A DNA stretch of 9,045 nucleotides from Spirochaetia bacterium (GTDB lineage: Bacteria > Spirochaetota > Spirochaetia > Treponematales > Rectinemataceae). Every line of letters starts with the position of its first letter. The first letter of the stretch is position 1. The stretch lies in assembly GCA_021286925.1 (NCBI GenBank), contig JAJTBL010000052.1, positions 1 to 9,045 of the forward strand. The letters run 5' to 3'. This document shows positions 1 through 6,430 of the stretch, piece after piece. Both the position numbers and the translations under genes were made by a program. Under the pieces are notes generated by a model. That model was not told the origin of the DNA. It ran no database searches and saw only the letters and a list, made by a program, of their open reading frames with translations.

Positions 1-170
1 TTGGGGAGCTTGTTGTCCTGAGCAAAACGGACAATGCCTTCCCAGGTTCCCTGGTTGAATGACTTGTCATCAATACCGCCGACATCGGTAACAAGACCGA
101 CTTTGAACTGCGCGAAGACGGGAGCGGCTACGAGAGCGGCTACCAGAAGCACCAATACTGCTTTTTTCAT
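1..170 (-). CDS. BMP-family (PnrA/TmpC-like) nucleoside-binding ABC transporter substrate protein, N-terminal part
   Basis: Only the first 56 codons are inside the window; the gene continues past base 1. The start is a methionine followed by two lysines, a hydrophobic stretch and VFA|Q at residues 18-21, a typical signal peptidase I site, so the product should be exported. The mature part opens with KVGLVTDVGG, IDDKSFNQG and TWEG, the characteristic beginning of BMP-family periplasmic binding proteins (PnrA of Treponema pallidum, Med of Bacillus), which bind nucleosides for an ABC importer. Members in spirochaetes are often lipoproteins, but no lipobox cysteine is visible here. A complete Shine-Dalgarno (TAAAGGAGG) sits seven bases before the ATG, and a sigma70-like promoter lies upstream. 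Its neighbour deoC, in the same direction, fits nucleoside use. Family is confident; the ligand is inferred. Confidence 0.88.
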   Translation of the reverse strand, partial: MKKAVLVLLVAALVAAPVFAQFKVGLVTDVGGIDDKSFNQGTWEGIVRFAQDNKLP

Positions 171-177
171 GCAATAT

Positions 178-185
178 CCTCCTTT
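178..185 (-). promoter_or_regulatory. Strong ribosome binding site of the BMP-family gene
   Basis: On the minus strand this reads AAAGGAGG, a near-complete match to the anti-Shine-Dalgarno, seven bases before the ATG at 170-168. It fixes the start codon and suggests efficient translation, as expected for an abundant binding protein. It lies in a small inverted repeat (TCCTTAAAGGA) that could weakly pair with it. Confidence 0.8.
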
Positions 186-241
186 AAGGACTTTTCAAAC
201 GCCTGTTTTCGACCTTACAGATCGCCCTAGACGCATATTCA

Positions 242-271
242 ATAGTAAGACCGTTCAACCTGCCTTGTCAA
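242..271 (-). promoter_or_regulatory. Sigma70-type promoter for the BMP-family gene
   Basis: On the minus strand an exact TTGACA (266-271) is followed after 18 bases by TACTAT (242-247), a four-of-six match to the -10 consensus. Transcription would start near 235, leaving a leader of about 65 bases. It lies between the deoC stop and the binding-protein start, so that gene can be transcribed separately from deoC. I see no clear intrinsic terminator after deoC, so read-through is also possible. Confidence 0.6.
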
Positions 272-313
272 GAAAAAATCATCCAAAGGCACATATCCTG
301 CAATAAAAGAGGC

Positions 314-985
314 TCAGCCTTCGATCTCGGACACAATGGATACACCCGCAGATGCCCCGATCCTATCAGCGCCGGCTTTGAGCATGGCGAGAGCATCCTG
401 CAAGGTTCTGATCCCGCCTGAAGCCTTGACTTTCATGGCACTGCCGACTGTTTTTCTCATCAGCGCGATATCTTCGACGGTCGCTCCGCCGGTTCCGAAG
501 CCAGTGCTGGTTTTTACAAAATGCGCGCCGGCTTTCATGGCTGCCTGGCAGGCTTTTACTTTTTCCTCATTGGTGAGGTAGCAGGTTTCAATGATGACCT
601 TGACGGTTGCGTTTCCCGCAGCTTCCACCACAGCCCGAATATCGTTTTCAACGGCAGTCCAATCTCCAGCCTTGGCTTTCCCGATGTTGATGACCATATC
701 CACTTCATGTGCACCCTGGCTGACCGCCAGCCGTGCTTCAGCCGCCTTTATTTCGCTGGCGTTCGCCCCAAGCGGGAAGCCGATAACTGTGCAAACCATA
801 ACCTCGGAACCCTGCAGTTCCTGCGAACAGAGCGGAACCCAGGCTGGGTTGACGCAAACGCTGGCAAAACGATACTTCCTGGCCTCCGCGCAGAGTTCGC
901 GAATCTGGGTTTCAGTTCCAGTGGCTTTCAGCAGGGTATGATCGATGGTGGCGGCGATGTCCGCACGTGTCCATTTTTTCTCCAT
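314..985 (-). CDS. deoC: Deoxyribose-phosphate aldolase (DeoC)
   Basis: DeoC splits 2-deoxy-D-ribose 5-phosphate into glyceraldehyde 3-phosphate and acetaldehyde in the cytoplasm, the last step of deoxynucleoside catabolism. From the chosen start the protein has 223 residues, normal for the class I bacterial enzyme. Visible family motifs are IDHTLLK (14-20), CVNPAW (44-49), EVDMVIN with the catalytic aspartate at 96, VKTSTGFGTGGAT with Schiff-base lysine 158, and KASGGIR with lysine 187. The reading frame extends 19 codons further upstream, but that start would overlap the terminal region of the upstream HD gene and adds a non-conserved leader. The ATG at 985 is preceded by AAAGGAGA at good spacing. 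It lies 34 bases after the HD gene and before a nucleoside-binding protein, so it probably works on imported deoxynucleosides. Function is secure. Confidence 0.96.
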   Translation of the reverse strand: MEKKWTRADIAATIDHTLLKATGTETQIRELCAEARKYRFASVCVNPAWVPLCSQELQGSEVMVCTVIGFPLGANASEIKAAEARLAVSQGAHEVDMVINIGKAKAGDWTAVENDIRAVVEAAGNATVKVIIETCYLTNEEKVKACQAAMKAGAHFVKTSTGFGTGGATVEDIALMRKTVGSAMKVKASGGIRTLQDALAMLKAGADRIGASAGVSIVSEIEG

Positions 986-990
986 TGCTA

Positions 991-998
991 TCTCCTTT
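991..998 (-). promoter_or_regulatory. Ribosome binding site that decides the deoC start
   Basis: The minus strand reads AAAGGAGA five bases before the ATG at 985-983. It supports the shorter 223-residue DeoC over the longer frame that would begin at 1042. Confidence 0.75.
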
Positions 999-1019
999 CG
1001 GTTGAGATTCGATTCCAGT

Positions 1020-1670
1020 TCAGATTTCAAAGCGGCGCGCAAGGAATTCCTTTCGTGTCGCTACTAATTCTTCAAGTTCATGCAGCATTCGTTCATCGGC
1101 AAGCCGTGCAATCGGAAACACATGGTTTTCGGTTTCCTCGGTGTAGCGCTGAACGAATTTGATGTCGGTGACGTAGCCCAGGCTTATCATGTTGGAAATG
1201 CGGTCCGCGCTTTTCAGGACTTTTGCGCGCAGAGAACCGTAGTCGCGGATTCGAGCCAGAAAATCGAGTTTATTTTCTATCGGCCTTTTGGTCACTTCGA
1301 GAACCAGCTTGTAGACTTCGGCCGATTCCTCATCGATAGCCAGAATACTGTCTCCCGATATGCCGGGGACATCCTCGATGAGATCATGAATAACTGATGC
1401 TTTCAGGAGAATGGAGTCGATATATCCATAGTCCATGAGGATGCCCATGGTATCAATCTGGTGCCGGAACATATTGCCGCCGTTGCGCCGCCGCATGCCG
1501 ATCAGGGCTGTCGCGAGCTGAATATATGGCGCCAGGTGCATATTTTTGAGGCGAATCATGGACTCGGCATCCATAAAGCCTGATTCAGAACGGAGAGGAA
1601 GGCGTGACTGCGGCGCTTCGCTGTATTGGTTTGCTGGTTCCTGAAACTCAGGCCTTCCTTCCGGGTTCAT
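1020..1670 (-). CDS. Stand-alone RelA/SpoT-type HD hydrolase (putative small alarmone hydrolase, MESH1-like)
   Basis: This 216-residue protein is a single HD domain resembling the (p)ppGpp hydrolase domain of Rel/SpoT, with no synthetase or TGS/ACT domains. Visible residues follow the Rel pattern in order and spacing: R61-R62 nine and eight residues before H70 (like R44-K45 before H53 of the Streptococcus Rel), then H95-D96 with E99-D100 in HDLIED, EVTKRP at 125-130, and KSADRISNM with D156 and N160. H70, H95, D96 and D156 would bind the metal; E99-D100 would serve catalysis. The likely reaction is removal of the 3'-pyrophosphate from (p)ppGpp in the cytoplasm. The first ~35 residues are polar and not part of the domain. 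The start shares ATGA with the valS stop and has GGAGG inside valS. Another nucleotide phosphohydrolase activity (a 5'-deoxynucleotidase feeding DeoC) cannot be excluded, but the motifs fit Rel better. Confidence 0.82.
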   Translation of the reverse strand: MNPEGRPEFQEPANQYSEAPQSRLPLRSESGFMDAESMIRLKNMHLAPYIQLATALIGMRRRNGGNMFRHQIDTMGILMDYGYIDSILLKASVIHDLIEDVPGISGDSILAIDEESAEVYKLVLEVTKRPIENKLDFLARIRDYGSLRAKVLKSADRISNMISLGYVTDIKFVQRYTEETENHVFPIARLADERMLHELEELVATRKEFLARRFEI

Positions 1671-1682
1671 GCAAGCTCCTCC
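1667..1682 (-). promoter_or_regulatory. valS/HD-hydrolase junction: ATGA overlap with internal ribosome binding site
   Basis: The valS stop TGA (1669-1667) overlaps the ATG (1670-1668) of the next gene in the form ATGA. GGAGGAG (1682-1676) lies inside the last codons of valS at the right spacing. This is the classic layout for translational coupling, so the hydrolase is probably made in step with valyl-tRNA synthetase. It also supports the 1670 start over an internal methionine at 1574, which has no Shine-Dalgarno. Confidence 0.8.
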
Positions 1683-4333
1683 AGATAGCGGCTGAGCTTT
1701 CGCATGCGCGCTTCCGATTCCGCCAGTTTTTCTTTTTCTTTCGCAACGATTTCCTCAGGTGCTCCGCTCACAAAGGCCTGGTTGCTGAGCTTTGCTTCGA
1801 TTTTGGCGGCAAATCCCCGCTCTTTTTCCAAGTCCTTGCGCAGGGTAGCCAGCAGTTTTTCGAGGTCAATGAGCTCGCGGACATGGACAAAAACCTCAAA
1901 GCCCTTGCCGGCGAGCGCAACCGTCTTTTCAGGGCGGGCATCGGCCGACGCAAGGAAAGCAGGTTCAGGGCTGTTGACGAGCAAGGCGATGAGGCTGGCA
2001 TTTCTTCGCAGAAATTCGGAAACGGGGCTATCAGCGTCGAGGCGGATATCAACCGGGATTCTGACCTCCGGCGCAATCTGGAATTCACTGCGCAATGTCC
2101 GGATCATGCCGACGAGCTGGCGCAGACTCTCAAATGAAGCCTCGAGCTGGCTATCCTGCACGCTTTCTTTTTCAAGGGGCCAGGGCTGAGCAATGAGCCG
2201 ACCCTTGGCGTTTGGAAGCATCCGGTAGATTTCTTCAGTCACAAAGGGAAGGAAGGGATGCAAGAGCCGCAGTGATTTTTCGAGCATGCTGAGGAGGACC
2301 GTGGTTGCGCGATCCTTTTCATGGTTGTCACCGAACTTGGTCGAAAGTTTCGTCGCTTCGATATACCAGTCGCAGAAATCATCCCAGAAATAGGAGTAGG
2401 CGGCCTGGGCTGCGTCGTTGAATCTCCAGCTTTCGAGCGCCTGGCTGACTCGCTGTGCGGCATCCTGGAACCGGCCCGCTATCCAGCGTTCGGTGTCATT
2501 GCGCTGAATGGATGCCGGATCGAGCATTTCGCGCCCTTCAAGGTTCATCAGGATGTAGCGGGAAGCGTTCCAGACTTTGTTTGCGAATTTGGAGCCCATT
2601 TTGAAACTGTCCCGGTCCAGGAGGATGTCCTGGCCGGCCGCGCAGTTGTAGGCAAGGGTAAATTTCAGCGCGTCAGCGCCGTATTCCTTAACGATTTCCA
2701 GCGGGTCTATGCCGTTGCCCAGGCTCTTGGACATTTTTCTGCCCTGTTTGTCGCGGATGAGTCCGTGAATGTAGACTTCCTTGAAGGGGCTCTGACCGGT
2801 GAATTCCATGCCTGCCATAATCATGCGGGCTACCCAGAAGAAAATGATATCGTAGGCGGTGACGAGCGCGCTGGTTGGGTAAAATTTCTTAAGATCGGCT
2901 GTTTCACGCGGCCAGCCCAGGGTGCTGAAGGGCCAGAGCCAGCTTGAGAACCAGGTATCCAGCACATCTTCGTCCTGATAAATGTCGGAAGAGCCGCACT
3001 TTTTGCAGTAGGTCGGATCTTCGCGCTCGACCAGCACGGCGCCGCAATGGCGGCAATAGAAAACCGGAACGCGGTGACCCCACCAGAGCTGGCGCGAAAT
3101 GCACCAGTCCCGGATATTTTCGAGCCAGTGTTTGTAGGTGTGCTCCCATTTGCGCGGATAAAACACCACCTCTCCATCCTGCCAGGCTTTCAGCGCTTTT
3201 TCCGCCAGCGGTTTCATTTTCACGAACCACTGCTCGGAAAGATATGGCTCGATTGAGGTATGACAGCGATAGCAGTGGCCGACAGCATGGGTAAGTTTTT
3301 CTTCAGATTTCAAAAGACCCAGGGCCTCAAGATCGGCGAGCACCAGTTTTCTGGCATCCAGCACCTTCAAACCGCGGTATTTTGCAGGCACCGTTTCAGA
3401 CAGCGTGCCGTCAGGGTTCAGAATGTTGACACGAGGCAGGTTGTGGCGATTGCCCACTTCGAAGTCGTTGGGATCATGGGCTGGTGTTATCTTGACCAGG
3501 CCTGTACCGAATTCTCGGTCCACGTAGGCATCGGCGATAATGGGAATAGTCCTGTCGGTGAGGGGAAGTTTGAGCATTTTTCCAATGAGTTTCTTGTAGC
3601 GCTCATCATCCGGGTGGGCGGCGACAGCGGTATCGCCGAGGAGTGTTTCCGGCCGTGTTGTGGCGATTTCGATCCTGCCGTCCGGACATTCGGGGCAGGG
3701 ACCATCGGCCAGTTCGTACCAGATGTGCCACATGGAGCCAGCTTCATCTTCGTGTTCGACTTCATCATCCGAAAGCGCGGTTCCGCAGGATGGGCACCAG
3801 TTGACCAAGTATTCGCCCTTGTAAATGAGGCCGCGCTCGTAGAGGGTAACAAAGACTTCACGGACTGCCTTGGAAAGGCCCTCATCAAGGGTGAAACGCT
3901 CGCGGCTCCAGTCCACGCTGGCTCCGATTTTGGCCAGCTGATTGTCGATGAATGCCCGATGCTCTTTGGCCACTTTCCAGGTTTCTTCAAGAAAGGCTTC
4001 CCTGCCCATCTGACGGCGGTCTTTGCCTTCTTTTCTGAGCTTGCGTTCCACCACATTCTGCGTAGCGATGCCGGCATGGTCGGTTCCCGGCACCCAGAGC
4101 GTGGGGCGGCCGGTCATCCGGCGGTAGCGGATCTGTATGTCCTGAAGACTGTTGTTGAGCGCGTGCCCCATGTGGAGTACGCCGGTTACGTTGGGAGGAG
4201 GGATTACAATCGTGAAGGATTTCTTGCCTTTCTCAGCCTTGGGCATGAAATGACCTTCATTTTTCCACATTGCATAGATTGCATCCTCAAAACTTGCAGG
4301 ATCGTAGGCTTTTGCCAGCTCGATCGCCTTCAT
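1667..4333 (-). CDS. valS: Valyl-tRNA synthetase
   Basis: ValRS attaches valine to tRNA(Val) in the cytoplasm and hydrolyses mischarged threonyl-tRNA. At 888 residues it is full length. In order I see the class I HIGH signature as HMGH (54-57, after PPPNVTGVL), WVPGTDHAGIATQ (80-92), the editing-domain motif ATTRPETLLGDTA (224-236), DEDVLDTWFSSWLWP (454-468), the KMSKS loop (533-537), the anticodon-binding domain, and a C-terminal coiled-coil arm rich in Lys and Glu (about 820-885). Cysteine pairs at 180/183, 213/216, 354/357 and 427/430 with 443/446 suggest zinc knuckles. GGAGGAG lies just before the ATG. The N-terminus (MKAIELAKAYDPASFED) resembles treponemal ValRS. It heads the leftward unit with the HD hydrolase and deoC. 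No T-box leader is visible. Identification is secure. Confidence 0.98.
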   Translation of the reverse strand: MKAIELAKAYDPASFEDAIYAMWKNEGHFMPKAEKGKKSFTIVIPPPNVTGVLHMGHALNNSLQDIQIRYRRMTGRPTLWVPGTDHAGIATQNVVERKLRKEGKDRRQMGREAFLEETWKVAKEHRAFIDNQLAKIGASVDWSRERFTLDEGLSKAVREVFVTLYERGLIYKGEYLVNWCPSCGTALSDDEVEHEDEAGSMWHIWYELADGPCPECPDGRIEIATTRPETLLGDTAVAAHPDDERYKKLIGKMLKLPLTDRTIPIIADAYVDREFGTGLVKITPAHDPNDFEVGNRHNLPRVNILNPDGTLSETVPAKYRGLKVLDARKLVLADLEALGLLKSEEKLTHAVGHCYRCHTSIEPYLSEQWFVKMKPLAEKALKAWQDGEVVFYPRKWEHTYKHWLENIRDWCISRQLWWGHRVPVFYCRHCGAVLVEREDPTYCKKCGSSDIYQDEDVLDTWFSSWLWPFSTLGWPRETADLKKFYPTSALVTAYDIIFFWVARMIMAGMEFTGQSPFKEVYIHGLIRDKQGRKMSKSLGNGIDPLEIVKEYGADALKFTLAYNCAAGQDILLDRDSFKMGSKFANKVWNASRYILMNLEGREMLDPASIQRNDTERWIAGRFQDAAQRVSQALESWRFNDAAQAAYSYFWDDFCDWYIEATKLSTKFGDNHEKDRATTVLLSMLEKSLRLLHPFLPFVTEEIYRMLPNAKGRLIAQPWPLEKESVQDSQLEASFESLRQLVGMIRTLRSEFQIAPEVRIPVDIRLDADSPVSEFLRRNASLIALLVNSPEPAFLASADARPEKTVALAGKGFEVFVHVRELIDLEKLLATLRKDLEKERGFAAKIEAKLSNQAFVSGAPEEIVAKEKEKLAESEARMRKLSRYLEELA

Positions 4334-4337
4334 GTAA

Positions 4338-4377
4338 CTCCTCCAGACGTACTCAAGATGTTTGGTTTATAATCATA
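4338..4377 (-). promoter_or_regulatory. valS ribosome binding site and candidate -10 element
   Basis: On the minus strand GGAGGAG (4344-4338) lies four bases before the valS ATG. Further upstream TATGAT (4377-4372) matches five of six positions of the -10 consensus and is followed directly by another AT-rich stretch (TATAAA). No good -35 is present at 17 bases, so the promoter is tentative. If real, the leader is under 40 bases, too short for a T-box riboswitch. Confidence 0.4.
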
Positions 4378-4489
4378 CTTGAATTTGAAGCCTGATGGAA
4401 GTGGCTGGACTCTGGATAAGCACTGTGAACTGGTGCCGGCCCATGGTGTGGAATTCAAAATTTCCTTTCGCAAACAGCCGGGAAACAGC

Positions 4490-4518
4490 TTTTCACACAT
4501 CACAAAGTGGCCCATAAT
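4490..4518 (+). promoter_or_regulatory. Candidate promoter for the acyl-CoA synthetase gene
   Basis: TTTTCA (4490-4495, four of six to TTGACA) is separated by 17 bases from CATAAT (4513-4518, five of six to TATAAT). Transcription would begin near 4525, about 75 bases before the ATG at 4599. The site lies in the 265-base divergent gap between valS and this gene. The rest of that gap (4334-4598) holds no gene I can support. Confidence 0.45.
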
Positions 4519-4598
4519 AGAGCCAGGCTGGATCAAAAGCGAAACCAGAGCTTCTGATGTATCAGCTCGCACATATCAGTTCAATTGAGGTAACAGCC

Positions 4599-6347
4599 AT
4601 GAGTGATACGACGCCGTGGGCTTTTCTGGATGAATTTCGCGGCAGGTTTTTCAAGGGAGAATGGCCCACAATCCCCGAGCTTTTCAGGATATCGGTTCAG
4701 CGTTTTCCCGACCGTCCCTGTTTTACCGTCTACAGCCCAGAACGGCAGTCCCTGAATTATACCCAGGCCCTGCGAATGATCCAAAATACTGCGCAGTACC
4801 TTCGATCAAAAGGCATTGCAAAAGGCGACCGAGTTGCGGTTTCCGGCAAGAATTCCCCCGAATGGGCAATCGCCTATCTCGGAATTCTAGAAGCGGACGC
4901 CGTCGTTGTTCCGATTGATTATCAGCTTTCATCCAAGGAAATCGCCAACCTCGTTTCCGCGAGCGAAGCGAGAATTCTGTTTATTGATGAAGAAAAGCAC
5001 ACCGAGCTCGAAGCGCTCTGCACGGGGCTGGAAGAAACTATAGCCCTGTATGAGAGCCACCCTGCATACATCTATCGAATCGCAGAAAACGCGGGAGCAC
5101 AGGACCAGCTGCAGAACGCGGCAGGGTCGGACAAGGCAGGGGAAGAGGACCTTGCGGCGATTCTCTTTACTTCAGGGACAACCGGAAACCCGAAAGGCGT
5201 CATGCTGACGCACCGGAACCTGGTTTCCGACTGCTTCCTCGCTCAGGCGAACCTGCACATCTATCACACCGATGTCTTTTACGCGCTTTTGCCCATCCAT
5301 CATTCCTACACCATGCTGGCGGTTTTCATTGAATCCTTCTCAGTCGGCGCGGAAACAGTGTTCGGCAAAAAGATGGTGGTCAAGCAGATTCTGAAGGATT
5401 TGAAAGAAGCCCATGTCACCATGTTCCTGGGCGTGCCGCTGCTTTTCAACAAGCTCCTGAATGGAATTTTAAAAGGCATCAGAGAAAAGGGCATTGTCGT
5501 ATACGGCCTTATTACGGCGATGATGTGGCTTTCCGGCTTTATTAAAAAAGTATTCAAGGTCAATCCGGGCAAAACCCTTTTCCATTCCGTACTGGACAAG
5601 GCGAGCCTCGCAAGTATCCGAATTTGCATTTCAGGCGGCGGCCCCCTGGCTCCTTCAGTGTTTAAAAAATACAACCAGCTTGGCATCGATTTTGTTCAGG
5701 GATATGGACTTACCGAAACATCACCTATTATCACCCTGAATCCGGTTGAGCACTACAAGGAGACCTCGGTTGGCAAAATCCTGCCAGGCATGGAGATGAA
5801 AATTCTTTCGCCGAATGCCGACGGTATCGGAGAGATTGCGGTGAAGGGCCCCATGGTCATGAAGGGTTATTATAAAATGCCTGAAGAAACCGCAGCGGTG
5901 TTTACCCCTGACGGCTGGTTTAAAACCGGCGACCTCGGCTACATCGATGAAGAGAATTATGTCTATTTGACGGGCCGTGCCAAGAACATGATCGTCACAG
6001 AAGGCGGAAAGAATGTGTACCCGGAGGAGATTGAAAACGCTTTCCAGCTCTATGACGAAATTGATCAGATTCTTGTCAGGGGTTATGTCGAAAACAGGTA
6101 CAGCAGAGCAGAGAATATTGAGGCGCTCATCTATCCTTCTCCTGACTGGATCTCCAAACTGACCGCAGAAGCAGGCAGTCAGGCAAAGGCCTGGGATGAA
6201 GCTGAAGGAAAGCTCAAGTCCTTTGTGGAAGAGGTAAACCAGAAATTGCGGCCGTATCAGAAAATAACCCGGGTAACCATACTCCGGGAGCCGATGGAGA
6301 TGACCACCACCAAAAAGGTGAAGCGGTTTGCTTCAAAGGTTGAATAA
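4599..6347 (+). CDS. Long-chain fatty acid-CoA ligase (AMP-forming acyl-CoA synthetase)
   Basis: This 582-residue enzyme belongs to the ANL adenylate-forming superfamily and should activate a fatty acid with ATP to an acyl-AMP and then to acyl-CoA. Visible motifs are the phosphate-binding loop TSGTTGNPKG (191-200), ISGGGPL (344-350), the substrate/adenine motif YGLTETSP (369-376), GWFKTGDLG with the ribose-binding aspartate 445, GRAKNMI (459-465), and the C-terminal catalytic lysine in TTTKKVKR (about 573). The N-terminal segment (TPWAFLDEF, GEWPT, FPDRPCFTV) looks like the spirochaete long-chain acyl-CoA ligases. The frame is open from 4557, but the ATG at 4599 has GAGGT at good spacing and the earlier one has none. 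It is followed after 83 bases by a GlpA-like gene in the same direction, fitting use of fatty acids and glycerol phosphate from lipids. The exact chain length and an acyl-ACP synthetase role cannot be told apart. Confidence 0.92.
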   Translation: MSDTTPWAFLDEFRGRFFKGEWPTIPELFRISVQRFPDRPCFTVYSPERQSLNYTQALRMIQNTAQYLRSKGIAKGDRVAVSGKNSPEWAIAYLGILEADAVVVPIDYQLSSKEIANLVSASEARILFIDEEKHTELEALCTGLEETIALYESHPAYIYRIAENAGAQDQLQNAAGSDKAGEEDLAAILFTSGTTGNPKGVMLTHRNLVSDCFLAQANLHIYHTDVFYALLPIHHSYTMLAVFIESFSVGAETVFGKKMVVKQILKDLKEAHVTMFLGVPLLFNKLLNGILKGIREKGIVVYGLITAMMWLSGFIKKVFKVNPGKTLFHSVLDKASLASIRICISGGGPLAPSVFKKYNQLGIDFVQGYGLTETSPIITLNPVEHYKETSVGKILPGMEMKILSPNADGIGEIAVKGPMVMKGYYKMPEETAAVFTPDGWFKTGDLGYIDEENYVYLTGRAKNMIVTEGGKNVYPEEIENAFQLYDEIDQILVRGYVENRYSRAENIEALIYPSPDWISKLTAEAGSQAKAWDEAEGKLKSFVEEVNQKLRPYQKITRVTILREPMEMTTTKKVKRFASKVE

Positions 6348-6363
6348 GCTTCAATCTTGAAGC
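6348..6363 (+). repeat. Perfect inverted repeat immediately after the acyl-CoA synthetase stop codon
   Basis: GCTTCAATCTTGAAGC is a perfect palindrome-like repeat that can form a six-base-pair stem with an ATCT loop. It begins at the base after the TAA stop. No run of T follows, so it is not a standard intrinsic terminator. It could slow 3' decay of the message or bind a protein. The remaining gap to 6430 holds no clear promoter. Confidence 0.4.
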
Positions 6364-6430
6364 GGCGAAGGTTCAAAACCCATCGCGGTAGGAAAGCGAA
6401 TCGCCCGGCTGAAATTATATAAGGAAGAAA

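Noticed and set aside
34..306. A 90-codon plus-strand frame covering the BMP start and promoter region
   Set aside because: It is antisense to the signal peptide coding region and promoter, and has no ribosome site or protein features.
521..1162. A 213-codon plus-strand open frame opposite deoC and the HD gene
   Set aside because: It overlaps two well-supported minus-strand genes and its translation shows no family features.
3260..4372. A 370-codon open frame on the plus strand opposite valS
   Set aside because: It lies wholly antisense to a certain valS coding region, has no recognisable motifs, and is explained by codon bias of the opposite strand.
4330..4572. An 80-codon minus-strand frame in the divergent gap whose stop overlaps the valS start as ATGA
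   Set aside because: The GTG start has no Shine-Dalgarno, internal methionines have none either, the product is unrecognisable, and the candidate valS -10 lies inside it. The overlap is attractive but probably chance.
4379..4588. A 69-codon plus-strand frame upstream of the acyl-CoA ligase
   Set aside because: It begins with TTG without a ribosome site, has no recognisable motif, and spans the candidate ligase promoter.
4334..4598. A T-box riboswitch ahead of valS
   Set aside because: The minus strand of this gap lacks the conserved T-box antiterminator sequence and any terminator hairpin, and the likely leader is too short.
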